Positions 54,541 through 64,000 of a stretch of DNA of 64,000 nucleotides are shown one piece after another; the stretch's first letter is position 1, and the number at the start of each line of letters is the position of its first letter. The notes beneath the pieces are model-generated. The model did not search any database, was not told where the DNA came from, and saw nothing but the letters and a program-made list of their open reading frames with translations. The stretch is from Campanula takesimana. Lineage: Eukaryota > Streptophyta > Magnoliopsida > Asterales > Campanulaceae. Location: the NCBI GenBank assembly GCA_026119855.1, contig JAOWBW010001821.1:124001-188000 (forward strand), read 5' to 3'. The position numbers and the translations under genes are program-made.

Positions 54541-56135
54541 GGGGTGACACTGGTTAGCGAAACAATGCAATGTATCAAGACAGGAAGCAAAAACGGAGCA
54601 AGCTCATGCAACGCGCGATTAATAAATCATTCAAGTTTACTTAAAACACATTTTTATTCCTAAATGGTTGGAAAAGATTTCTCTTCTTTTTCGCAACTAA
54701 TCTAAACCCTGGATCAGTGGAGGCCATCACTACGCCTATAGACCCCTCTTTTTTCACCTGTCTTGCACGCTCCCATAGACGGACTATCCCGAGCGAGGGT
54801 CCTATAGGGAAAGCGGCTTCCACCGACCAAAAGAAACGAACATAGGGTCTAGTGCGTCGCAAGGTTCCCAATGCGCGGGTCATCCTAATCAGGATTAAGC
54901 CCCAGTCGGAATCGAGGCTTTTCTTCGAAGGCTGCACCGACATTCCGACATGACCTCATTTTGAATGAGGCGTCTCGATCCTTGACCATGGGCTTAAGGA
55001 TGATCCAAAATAACTCATATATTAGGGCTCGACGACACGGTGTCACCCTATCCTTAGTACATGGCCCTTGCTAATTGCGGTCGTCACTAACACACGAGTT
55101 GGAGGCTGGTTAGGCCACGCTTGCATTACATCAAGGAGCCACAACTCGAGCATTAATTTGGCCACAATTAGCTTTGAGCACGTATCAAGGATGTGGTAAC
55201 GTGAACTAGACCAAAAACCAACCATAGTCACGGTATTTGTGTGTCACGGACAAGTGTGGTTGACTCGGTTCGGAAGGGAAGGTGGGATGGACCCGTGCGC
55301 GCATCGAAGGGAACAAGAGCGCCCAACGAGCTGCATCGTGGCATCAACCCCGGGTTTAAAGGGTATTTGGAACGTGCACGGTCAAGTGCGCGTGGTGTGA
55401 AGTCATTCTATGCTCCTTTTTGAGTAAAAAGAGAGATTTTCAATTCGTTTTTCGATAGCATGAGCATGGCATAAACAAGATATGAACAAGCATGGATTGA
55501 GCAGTTTATACACAACAAATCAAGGAATATAAGCAAACAAAGACCAGAACTTGTACATGTACCAAGTTGTGCACAACAAAGAATTTTGAATCAAACTTTT
55601 GCAAAAGAAATATTTTACATTGAAACCCTTTTGTAGAAAGCAATTTGTGCACAACGAGAAGACTCAACAAAACCCTTACAAAAAGGATTATGCACGATGA
55701 GGTTTTGGAAACCATTTTATTGACAAAAGATCATGCATAACCAAGTTTTATTGCCTTTTAAAACCAAGTTTTGGCCAAAAGAATGAAGGTAATGTGCACA
55801 AGTAAGACTGTAAATTTGGAACCTGGACAAGTAGAAGCAGAGGGGCACCCAGAATGTTGCAGCCCTGCACCAAACTGTTAATTGGCAACATTCTGGCCCC
55901 TACCCAAAGTAGCCGTACGGCTAAAGCAAGAGGGTGAAGATTTTCTCAGTTTCTCCAACTTCTGATCATCAAGCCCCCCAGTTTATTGTATTTCCAGAAC
56001 GTATGTACTCAAAACAGTTCAAACAGAAACATCAAACACACACAAATATGCAAGAAGTCAACTAACGGGAACGGGAGTTTGACCCACACAAGAATGCCAC
56101 CGAACCTTCTAGAAAGAAGTCCGAAAGCACTCTAA
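54541..56135 (-). other. TN4 leader region
   Basis: 1.6 kb between the 52-bp array and the primer site. It has no supported ORF. Repeated TTTTG-rich/AACAAG pieces lie at 55440-55800, and GCCGTACGGCT-type words at 55910-55920 are shared with the LTR. Confidence 0.6.
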
Positions 56136-56153
56136 TCCCCAGCGGAGTCGCCA
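56136..56153 (-). other. TN4 primer-binding site
   Basis: The minus strand reads TGGCGACTCCGCTGGGGA one base from the LTR, nearly identical to TN1-TN3. Confidence 0.87.
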
Positions 56154-56236
56154 CTGTAAGGATCCCGCCCCGCGTGCGTAAAAGCGATTGGTGTATGGGG
56201 CGAAACGCCAAACAAGGGAACCGGTCAAATTTAACG

Positions 56237-56246
56237 GAGTCGCCAC
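56237..56246 (-). other. Primer-site-like decamer in U5 (TN4)
   Basis: GAGTCGCCAC repeats 56145-56154 of the primer region, 82 bp inside the LTR. Confidence 0.7.
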
Positions 56247-56312
56247 GTTTTGTTAATTTTAAACCCAACAAAATGACAAATGTTTGAGTTCAAAGGTTCG
56301 GAGGTCAGGTTA

Positions 56313-56365
56313 CAACTTGGGAGGAGTTTTTTACGTCCTCTCAAGTTGCCTCGGACAAAGCCGAG
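56313..56365 (-). other. Tandem hairpins A and B in the TN4 LTR
   Basis: Hairpin A pairs CAACTTGGGAGGA (56313-56325) with TCCTCTCAAGTTG (56336-56348), 12 of 13 pairs. Hairpin B pairs CTCGG (56350-56354) with CCGAG (56361-56365). The stems differ in sequence from TN1-TN3 but occupy the same place, after GGTTCGGAGGTCAGGTTA. Confidence 0.72.
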
Positions 56366-57428
56366 TCTCCCTAAGTTAGTTAAAATGTGCATATGTGTGT
56401 GTGTGTATTTAACGGAAAAGTTCTGTTGTTGATTTCATTTGAGAAACTCGGCTGAAAAAGGGGCCTTGAGTGATAAGACAAAGGTCAGAGGGCAAAACAG
56501 GCAATTTTGCCCTCCTACCTAAAGTAGCCGTACGGCTGGAGGAGGCAATTCTGGGGTTTTTATAGTTTGCTCAAGAACAGTCCAGTTCAGAACAGAAACA
56601 TGGCATTCTGTCTGAAGCTGGACAAACTGTTTTTTTATCCCAGTTTGCAAGAAATCATTTTACAAGTTTTATAACATCATTCCTATGCTAAATGATCATC
56701 ACTTGGTTCCCCAAAACAAGTATTTCGGTGTGATCATGAGCAATCATAGGAGAAAATCAAGAAAGTTGATGAATGTCCCCTTTGGACCAAAGTTGGTCAT
56801 TTGGTGAATAAAGATTGGAACTTTATCACCAAGATGACATCTTTATGACTTAAAATCCTTCCAAGAGTCAAAATAACACATAAAGATTGATCTTTATGAA
56901 CCAAAAGTGGGATTTTGAGGCTAAACCAAAGAGGAAAATGATGAACACTAAGGTTTCATCACCCTCATGATTATCATGGCCAAACAAGCATAACATTTGA
57001 ATGAATAAGGAATGTAAATGAAAATCAACAAGTCTATGAGTGTCTAGGTTTAGAACCTCTTCCATACAAGGTATAGAGGGCACCTTGGAACTTCTCATAG
57101 CTTTGGACAAGATAGTAATGTAATAGATAGGTATATAGTGCTTGATAATGGACAAGTCTTGCAAGAAATAAAAGGTGCTTGAAATGGACAAGTCTTTGCA
57201 TGAATGAAGAGTAAATACATGTATAACGAAGATATAAGAAAGAAAATAGGAGTAAGATAAAGAGAAAGGAGGGGGGAGGTGGCTTTACCTATGATGGTTA
57301 TGGCCAATCTTCCTTTCTTCTCTCCTTTTTTTGGTATGTGATCACTCTCACTCTTACTCTGTGGTAATTCCAGCAGAGTGACCTCCCTAATGTGTATTTC
57401 TCCCCCCCTCAAATGATTAGCAAGGGGT

Positions 57429-57438
57429 TATATTTATA
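57429..57438 (-). promoter_or_regulatory. TATA box of the TN4 5' LTR
   Basis: The minus strand reads CCTATAAATATAACCCC; also present in the 3' LTR with one change (TATAAATAGAACC). Likely core promoter. Confidence 0.6.
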
Positions 57439-57663
57439 GGGACTGAGGGTGCCCAAACCAGCCGTACGGCTAGGCCCTCTAGTACCCAAATCATCCGTAC
57501 GGCTCAGCCTGGCGAGCTTCTGGATTTTTCCAATTTTATACCAGAGTAGTCCTGGAATTTATAGCTTATCCTAGGGAGGTCCTGGCCTATTAGCTTATCC
57601 CTGAAACGGTTCTAAGGCTACCTCTAAGATAGGTCGGTTTTAGATTGGGGTACTTACACTATT

Positions 57664-59336
57664 CAGAAAGAGAAAAGTTCCGATCCCCAAATTTCTACTT
57701 CTGAGCTATTGGACATGGACGATGAAGACTTCGCTTTATTTGTGAAGAGATTCCAGAAGTTCAAAAATTCACCAAGCCCGGCTCAACTAGCAAATATCAA
57801 GGATCTACCAGCAAAGCTCTTACAAAGTTCATAAGGAGTAATGATTCTAAAAGAAAAGAAGACCTTGTTTGTTTTAATTGCAGGAAACCCGGACACTTTG
57901 CATCGAGCTGCCCAATTCCCAAGTTCGAGTATATGCAAAAGAAGAGCAGCCATACTCCTAAATTCACTCCCAAGTTCACTCGTCATAAGGGAATGGTTGC
58001 TGAAGAAGAAGCACCAGCAAATGAGCACAACACGTGGATTGAAACAGACTCCGATGAGAGCGATGAAGACTCCGATGATGGACTCGTTTGTTTTGTTGCA
58101 AAAGATGAAGATGATGTTGAAATTAATGACTATGACTCCAATGACTTTTCAAAGGATGTTCCCGATATGAAAAACTTGAACAAACCAATCAAGAAATCTG
58201 CTAGTCACTCTGTGGCGAAAAAGAAGAAAGGACCAACCATCAGTAAGCTAATTGAACAAGGATGTCTTACTCCGGCTCAAAGCGATGGTGGATTATTGTT
58301 TGCCCGATGTGATCTAAGTGCAAGGAACAAGCTAAGAAAGGGAACTTACATCAAACCACAAGTTGAACCAGCTGCACCAATTCCTAAAATCAACGATGAT
58401 GAAATTGTTGCTGAACAAGAAAAGTTATTCAAAAAGGCTGAAAAGGTAATCAGTAGATTTGATAATATGAAGGAAGCTTTAGCACTATCATGTGATGAAA
58501 TTTCCCAGCTTAAGACCGAGAAAACTGTTCTAAATTCTGAACTCACCCTCCTTAAGGAGCAGATAAAGAGCATGACTCCTCTTACTGTTAAAAACACTTT
58601 TCTAACAGAACAAAACTCACTTCTTAAAGTTCAAAACGATGAATTAGTCGCTCAAATTACTGATCTCAAAATGATTACAAATGAGTGGTCCAATTCTCGT
58701 GTCACTATGGACAATATTTTTGAGTCCCAAAAAGCCAGTGGTGATAAAAGTGGCTTGGGATTCTCATCAACTAGTGACAACTTTAAGTGTGATGTCTGTG
58801 CTGAAAGAGATAGTGAATTTACAAAACAACAAACTTTTGAAATTCCCAAGAAAAAACATTCTAACTCAATGGGAAAAGGACAGGAAAAAGTCAAAAGACA
58901 AACATTCCATTATGTCTACCCAACGAAGAAATTTGGGAAAGCTAATGGGAAAGATATAGCTACAGATGAATCATCCTCTAGCAAAATCCCTCTTGAAACA
59001 AAGCGCGCTCCTTCTCCGAGTGCTCATTATGCGCCTAAGAGCCACGCGCCTCATCGTCGTGCGCCTCCTAGCCCTATGCGCCCTCCTAGATCAAGCGCTC
59101 CAAAATTTCAAAAGAAGGATTTTGTTAAGGATAGTCCATCTGACCCAAAGAAGAATGCTACCCCAAAGAAAAGTAAAGAGTTTGTGAAAACTCATGTGAT
59201 TGGTGGCTTTCATCATTGTTCCATTTGTGATTGTTTTGGACACAAGGCCGTGGAATGCCTTTTGAGATGCACTCCCAATGCCAAAGGACGTAAAAATCCC
59301 AAGGTCAAGCAAGAGTGGGTCGTCAAAAGTTTCTAA
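57664..59336 (+). pseudogene. Sirevirus-like gag, C-terminal part with two zinc knuckles
   Basis: Gag resumes after TN4 with LDMDDEDFALFVKRFQKFKN, then shifts frame near 57815. The next frame has a CCHC knuckle, CFNCRKPGHFASSC, at about 57871-57912 and runs without a stop to 59336. This 480-codon stretch includes acidic blocks (DSDESDEDSDDG), a leucine/lysine-rich coiled coil (about 58420-58680), a Pro/Arg/His-rich segment encoded by repeated GCGCCT words (58995-59100) and a second CCHC motif, CSICDCFGHKAVEC, near 59218-59262. A long gag with two knuckles fits Sireviruses. It would bind and package RNA. Confidence 0.82.
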
Positions 59337-59375
59337 CTCTAGGACCCAAAAAGGAATAAAGGGGACCTGCTTTAA

Positions 59376-59690
59376 ATGTCTATATTTCAGGTTCTTTGCT
59401 TCATGGCTGGATCTTCTAAAGCTAGAACAAATGAATGGATTCTTGACAGTGGGTGTTCAAGACACATGACTGGAGATGAATCTTTATTAGAAGATGTCCA
59501 TGAAGAAAGAGGTCCCTCAGTAACATTTGGTGATAATAACAAAGGTCAAGTTGTTGCATATGGAAAGCTCAAGAAAGACAAAGTGTGCATAGAAAGAGTC
59601 TCTCTCGTCGAAGGACTCAAGCACAACTTATTATCCATATCTCAATTTTGTGACAAAGGATTAGAATGACATTTCACTTCAATGCAATGT
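59376..59690 (+). pseudogene. Protease of the Sirevirus-like element
   Basis: In a different frame from gag, the sequence encodes NEWILDSGCSRHMTGDESLL, the aspartic protease active site of Sireviruses, then VTFGDNNKGQVVAYGKLKK and LKHNLLSISQFCDKG. A TGA near 59668 stops it inside the linker to integrase. It would process the polyprotein. Confidence 0.85.
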
Positions 59691-60655
59691 CTTATCAAAA
59701 ATGGCAAAACTGGAGCTATCTTACTCATGGGATATCGTAAGACAAATATTTACATTTTTGATTTCCATAGTATGAACTCTAGTACTAATCTTTGTTTTGT
59801 AGCAAAAAATGTGAGCCAAAATAGTTGGCTATGGCACAAGCGCATGAGTCACTTGAACTTCAAATGTCTATCAAAACTCAGCATGGAAATCTTGTGAAAG
59901 GACTTCCCAGGTTTGCTGATCATCATGACAACAAATGCCTCTGCATGTCAACTTGGCAAACAATCAAAGCAATCTTTCTCCAGCAGACAAATCCCTCAAC
60001 TTCTAGATGTTTGCAACTGCTGCACATTGATCTCTTTGGACCAGTTACCACTGCAAGCATAAGAAGAAACAAGTATACCTTAGTTGTGGTGGATGATTTT
60101 CTCAAGATACACATGGGTGGAGATGATGATTACTAAAGACGAATGTTATGATATTCTCACCTCAGTATTTAGACTGCTCCAACCCCAAAAGAATATGACA
60201 TCGTTAGTGTTCGATCCTACATGGAACAGAATTCAAGAACAACGGTGTTTCTCGATATTGCGACGATCATGGGATAGATCACAACTTCTCAACCGCTGGA
60301 GTTTCCTCAACAAAATGGAGTTTGTGGAAAGAAAGAATAGAACGTTGATAGAAGCAGGGAAGACGATGATAGCAGAAGCTAATTGCCTAAGTATTTCTGG
60401 GAGGAAGCTATCAACACATCATGCTTTACTCAAAATCGTTCCTCATCAACAGCGCCATAATAGAGACCTCTTATGAACTCTGGCGTGGTAGAACTCCCAA
60501 CATTGCATTCTTCAAGATCTTTAGTTGTAAGTGTTATATCCTCTACAACGGAAATGAACATCAGGTAAATTCGATGCCAAAGCCGACGAAGGTATTTTTG
60601 TTGGGTATGCCAAACATTCTAAAGTCTTTCGCGTTTTTAATAGATGTACATTAGT
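59691..60655 (+). pseudogene. Integrase of the Sirevirus-like element
   Basis: Pieces in at least three frames: the zinc-binding part (SWLWHKRMSHLNFKCLSKLS) near 59820-59880, the core start (LLHIDLFGPVTTASIRRNKY) near 60020-60080, the Glu motif region with NKMEFVERKNRTLIEAGK at 60310-60360, and the C-terminal SYELWRGRTPNIAFFKIF near 60470-60530. Stops and shifts break it at about 59897, 60100, 60170 and 60475. The second catalytic Asp segment is not recognisable. Confidence 0.75.
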
Positions 60656-61890
60656 GATAGTTGAATCTGTACATGTTACATTTGATGAACATTCTCTCCT
60701 TGAGCCACATTTGGCTCCTAATGTTGCTGATGATTCTATTGAGCTTAATGATACAGGTGCTCCTATTTATGTTGCTCCTACTCAAAATCAGAATCTATCA
60801 ACTCAAGGAAATCCATCCATATCAGTTGCGCCTAACTCCTCATATGGCGTGCCAAATGGATCATCAGTTGTGCCTCACTCTCATGTTGCGCCTCTTGATT
60901 CCTCTCATGCACCTATATCTACTGCTGCATCTGATGTAAACCCAAGTTTCAACTCTACACCAATTCAACCCCCAAATTTTGATGATTTAGACGCTGGTGA
61001 AGATGTACCAATTGAAGACCTTCAAGTTACTACAACTCAACCTAACTTGCCTCCTGAAATTGGTGAAGTTAGAGATCACCCAATCACTAACATCATTGGT
61101 GATCTTCATGTTGGAGTTCGTACAAGAAGAGCTACAAACTTTGATGCTTACATTGCATTCATCTCTCAAGTTGAACCTAAGAAGGCTGATGAAGCGCTCT
61201 AAGATCAAGTTGGGTTGTTGCAATGCAAGAAGAGCTCAATCAATTTTAACGATGTAAAGTCTGGACTCTTTGTTCCAAGACCAAATTATCAAGGAGTGAT
61301 TGTACGAAATGGGTGTTCAGAAACAAGATGGATGAGATGGAACCATCACGAGAAACAAAGCAAGGCTGGTTGCGCAAGGCTATAGGCAAGAAGAAGGAAT
61401 TATTACGATGAAACATTCGCGCCCATAGCAAGACTTGAAGCTATCAGAATTTTCCTAGCTTACGCTGCTCACAAGGACTTCAAGCTATATCAAATGGATG
61501 TTAAGAGCGCGTTTCTAAATGGTGAACTCCAAGAACAAGTCTATGTAGCTCAACCACCTGGGTTTGAAGATTCTCAATTCCCAAATCATGTCTACAACTC
61601 CAGAAGCTTTGTATGGGCTAAAGCAAGCACCAAGGCATGGTATGATACTCTATCCAAGTTTCTTATCGAAAAAGACTTCACTCGTGGTAAAATCGATACA
61701 CTCTATTTCATTGCCAAACATAATGGTCATAAATTGCTTGTTCAAATTTATGTTGGTGATATTATTTTGGTTCTACTAATGAATTGTTGTGGCAAGCGCT
61801 TTGAGAAACTAATGAAGAGCAAGTTTGAAATGAGCATGATGGGAGACTCACATTCTTCCTCGGCTACAAATCAAGCAAATGAGTGAAGGC
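60656..61890 (+). pseudogene. Linker and reverse transcriptase of the Sirevirus-like element, active site mutated
   Basis: 60654-61202 is one open frame of Pro/Ser/Asn-rich linker ending GDLHVGVRTRRATNFDAYIA, as between copia integrase and RT. RT then appears in pieces: ARLVAQGYRQEEGI near 61365, YDETFAPIARLEAI near 61405 and MDVKSAFLNGELQEQVYV at 61494. The active-site box near 61750 reads YVGDIIL where YVDD is expected, so the first Asp of the pair is Gly. A shift after the FEMSMMG motif ends the frame near 61885. Confidence 0.82.
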
Positions 61891-62680
61891 ATTTATCAAT
61901 CAAGCCAAATATACAAAAGACTTAATCAAGAAGTTTGGACTTGACAATGCTAAACCATACGATACTCAATGGCTCCGGAAACAACTCGACAAAGATTTAA
62001 AAAGGTAAACGTGTTGATCAAACGCTCTATCGAGGTATGATTGGCTCGCTCTTTTATCTTACTGCTAGTAGGCCCGATATTATATTTATGTTGTGTGTTT
62101 GTGCTCGCTATCAATCTGACCCTAGAGAAGCGCACTTAATTGCTGTGAAATGTATTATACGATCTCTCTCCGGCACTGTTACCTTGGACTTTGGTACAAC
62201 CAAAGATTCGAATTTTTAAACTTGTAGGTTATTCGATGCGGATTATGCAGCGTGCACAATTGACAGGAAAAGCACAAGCGGCACTTGTCATTTCCTTGGA
62301 TATCGACTTGTGTCATGGGCTTTAGAAACAAGCTACAGTCTCTGTCTCAACTACAGAAGGAGAATATATTGCTGCCGGAAGTTTGTTGCTGCCAGAGATT
62401 CTATGGATGAAGCAGCAATTGGTGGACTATGACATCAAAGAGGAAAATTGTCCATCTACTGGCGACAATACATCAACCATTACCGTTTCAGAAAATCCTG
62501 TCATGCATTCAAAGACCAAACATATTGACATCAAGTATCACTTCCTCAAAGACCACGTGGAGAAGGAAACATTCATTGGAACACGTGGGAACCGACTATC
62601 AAATCGCGGATATTCTTACAAAGCACTTGATGCTAAAAGGTTCATAGTCTTGAGAGGTGAAATGGGTATGCTTGAACTCA
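61891..62680 (+). pseudogene. RNase H of the Sirevirus-like element
   Basis: 62037-62219 has MIGSLFYLTASRPDIIFMLC and ARYQSDPREAHL (end of RT connection). After a stop come FDADYAACTIDRKSTSG near 62230 with an RNase H Asp, then EGEYIAAGSLLLPEILWMKQ at 62355 and KTKHIDIKYHFLKDHVEK near 62510-62570. Usual Asp/Glu positions are mostly kept, but at least three frame changes occur. It would degrade RNA in the hybrid. Confidence 0.78.
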
Positions 62681-63446
62681 GCTAAATCTTGTCCATATGG
62701 TTTGTCAATACTAATAATTCTATGCTTTCTTGAAATATTCTAAGTTAGATGCCTAATGCGCACGCCTATCTCATGCGCACATGATGATGCATGCGCATAA
62801 GGCAAATCATTTCTGAGATTTCTAAGAATCTCTGCGCATTACAAGTGCTGCGCATATACTTCATGCGCATGCCACGTGGACCTCAGGTAAGTTTTCTCTT
62901 CAATAGTTACACCTAGGTCCTTGACTTGCTGAGTCAGCACATAATTTGCAAGGGTACTTGCGTAATTATGTATTTTCCCTCGTCATTTCTTTTTAAATTT
63001 TACTGGGAAATTACTTTTCTACCCCTGCGCATGTCCCACCTCATTTAATGCAAAAGCATTGAGTGACGCGCCATTAATGCTTATTGTGTGCTACTTATGA
63101 CGAAAGTGGAAGAGTCTCTTCGTGACCATTAATGCCTGACACACTCGCGCGGATAGGACTTCTTCACGTGCGCTCCTCATTGGTCCACGTCACCTGCGTG
63201 TGCATCTCTCCTGCGCGTGCGCTTCACTCGCCTGACTTTCACCAACTCGTGTCAGCGCGCCGTGACGTCATCGACCTTTTTTTGATGATTAAAACTCAAA
63301 TCCGCCGTCTCTCTCCTCACTTCTCCTCTGTTCATCTTCTCGCACACACAACCACCTCCACCCTATTTTCTCTCAAACTCTGACATTTTCTCTCTACTCT
63401 CTGCACCTTTTCTCTCTACTTTTTCGTAATTTTTCTCTATATAATC
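62681..63446 (+). other. 3' region after pol of the Sirevirus-like element
   Basis: Non-coding, with a cluster of ATGCGCA/TGCGCAT words at 62755-62875 like those in the 5' LTR, GC-rich CGCGTGCGC stretches at 63140-63260, and a CT-rich tract (TTTCTCTCTACT repeated) from 63380 leading to a TATA-like CTATATAATC at 63437-63446. Confidence 0.55.
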
Positions 63447-63629
63447 ATGGCTCCCAAGAAATCTACCTCTACAACATCCAAGAAATCTGAGGATCCTCAA
63501 ATGGTAAAGATCTCAAACTCAGTTCCGCCATTTCTGAGTCGAAGGTCTGATGTTCCCCTTTCTGATTTCTCTATGATCCGTTGCTCATTTTTCAAATTAT
63601 TTGATGCTATGTGTTCATTTTACTCATAG
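63447..63629 (+). CDS. Possible first exon of a downstream (env-like or other) ORF
   Basis: ATG at 63447 in a good plant context (ATCATGGCTCCC) starts MAPKKSTSTTSKKSEDPQM, a basic Ser/Thr-rich N-terminus, after a CT-rich leader. A possible splice donor (ATG/GTAAAG) is at 63501-63506 and a T-rich acceptor (TTTTTCTCAG) at about 63731-63740. Unspliced, it stops at 63629. Some Sireviruses carry an env-like ORF after pol; this may be its start, or an unrelated gene. I cannot decide from the window. Confidence 0.25.
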   Translation: MAPKKSTSTTSKKSEDPQMVKISNSVPPFLSRRSDVPLSDFSMIRCSFFKLFDAMCSFYS

Positions 63630-64000
63630 CTATTCATATATGTAATTTTTTTTTACGATCAATGATCATTTGAGATGATTTCTGAGATTTTTCGAATTTT
63701 TTATGTCTTTTTAAATTCTCTTTCTTTTTGTTTTTCTCAGTTCCTGGGTGTTTAATGTTGTTGTTACTGCTGTGGTTTACTTGTTTTGTGTGTGATTTTT
63801 CATTTCAACATTTTGATAAGCTTTTTATTCATTTTGGAGCACTTTGACATTTTCATGTTCTTGGTGTTCTACATGTATTCGATGCATGTTCTTCATGTTC
63901 TTGATGAATAGTCCTATGATGTGCCTTGGGTTAATTATTGATTGTGTTTCTGCTTTTCGCGCCAATTTTAGGCGTGTAGTTTAAATTTTGTGTTTTTGGA
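63630..64000 (+). other. T-rich sequence to the right edge
   Basis: AT-rich sequence with T-rich runs and repeated TTCATGTTCTTG words. It is compatible with an intron of the possible gene at 63447, but nothing proves it. Confidence 0.35.

Larger units (their letters stand above)
45443..57658 (-). mobile_element. TN4: divergent gag-only Tat/Ogre-like element with several tandem arrays
   Basis: Minus-strand order: 5' LTR (57658-56155), primer site (56153-56136), leader, 52-bp array, gag remnant, non-coding region with smaller repeats, 79-bp and 114-bp arrays, polypurine tract and 3' LTR (46944-45443). The duplication CTATT lies at 45438-45442 and 57659-57663. The two LTRs (1502 and 1504 bp) differ at few sites, so it is young. 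No pol is visible. LTR ends are TGTAAG...CTTACA rather than TGTAGA...TCTACA, but the hairpin pair, U5 decamer, primer site, polypurine tract and internal modules tie it to TN1-TN3. Confidence 0.92.
56155..57658 (-). mobile_element. TN4 5' LTR (1504 bp)
   Basis: From TGTAAGTACCCC (57658) to GATCCTTACA (56155). TATAAATATA box at 57429-57438, hairpins 56313-56365 and U5 decamer GAGTCGCCAC at 56237-56246, 82 bp from the LTR end. Repeated CCGTACGGCT palindromes lie near 56527, 57461 and 57497. Confidence 0.93.
43202..64000 (+). mobile_element. Sirevirus-like Ty1/copia element, interrupted by TN4, running off the right edge
   Basis: Order: 5' LTR (43202-44618), tRNA-Met primer site, gag start, TN4 insertion (45443-57658), gag end, protease, integrase, RT, RNase H to about 62670, then a long 3' region. 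Sirevirus is favoured by the protease motif NEWILDSGCSRHMTG, the large gag with zinc knuckles, and sequence after pol. Many frameshifts and stops, plus YVGD for YVDD in RT, show decay. The left flank is CACTT (43197-43201). No 3' LTR is seen by 64000; if the element ends before the edge, the last part belongs to something else. Confidence 0.8.

Overview
This window is a repeat-dense, gene-poor piece of a plant nuclear genome, most likely a eudicot with a large genome. I found no complete host gene. Almost everything is long terminal repeat (LTR) retrotransposons nested in each other, two miniature inverted-repeat elements (MITEs) and tandem arrays grown inside retrotransposons. Lineages are named from visible protein motifs, tRNA-primer sites and LTR ends; no database search was possible. 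I did not identify the species.

Layout. 1-712: 3' end of a Tekay/Del-like chromovirus on the minus strand. 713-6664: TN1, a gag-only Tat/Ogre-like element (minus). 6665-12304 and 23460-25839: one decayed autonomous Tat/Retand-like Ty3/gypsy element (minus) with gag, protease, RT, RNase H, integrase and the tail of an antisense ORF. It is split by TN2 (12305-23459, minus, target duplication GGCTC), another gag-only element that carries a 76-bp array and, in its 3' LTR, a MITE with a TAA duplication. 25840-27747: unassigned AT-rich sequence with a Stowaway-type MITE. 27748-28376: LTR fragment TN5. 28377-43201: TN3 (plus), inserted in the TN5 LTR; its gag is interrupted by a nearly intact Ty1/copia element (31284-39264, minus, duplication CAAGC). 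43202-64000: a decayed Sirevirus-like copia element (plus), inserted in TN3 and itself interrupted in gag by TN4 (45443-57658, minus, duplication CTATT), a divergent gag-only Tat element with several tandem arrays. The right side is four insertions deep (TN5, TN3, Sirevirus, TN4).

The most interesting content is the TN family (my working name). Its members have LTRs, a tRNA-primer site, a long leader, gag remnants and kilobases of non-coding sequence, but no visible pol. They share structured modules: a pair of LTR hairpins whose stems change in a compensatory way between copies, a second primer-site-like decamer inside U5, a repeated CTACG/CGTAG hairpin module found eight times in one orientation, and short CTAG-stem hairpins. 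Such elements would need proteins from an autonomous relative. The autonomous Tat element here is dead (RT catalytic YIDD reads YIDV) and has a different LTR, so it is not an obvious partner. The Sirevirus RT is also mutated (YVGD). The copia element at 31284-39264 keeps a good RT motif and an open 943-codon pol frame, but has two frameshifts and one nonsense codon upstream.
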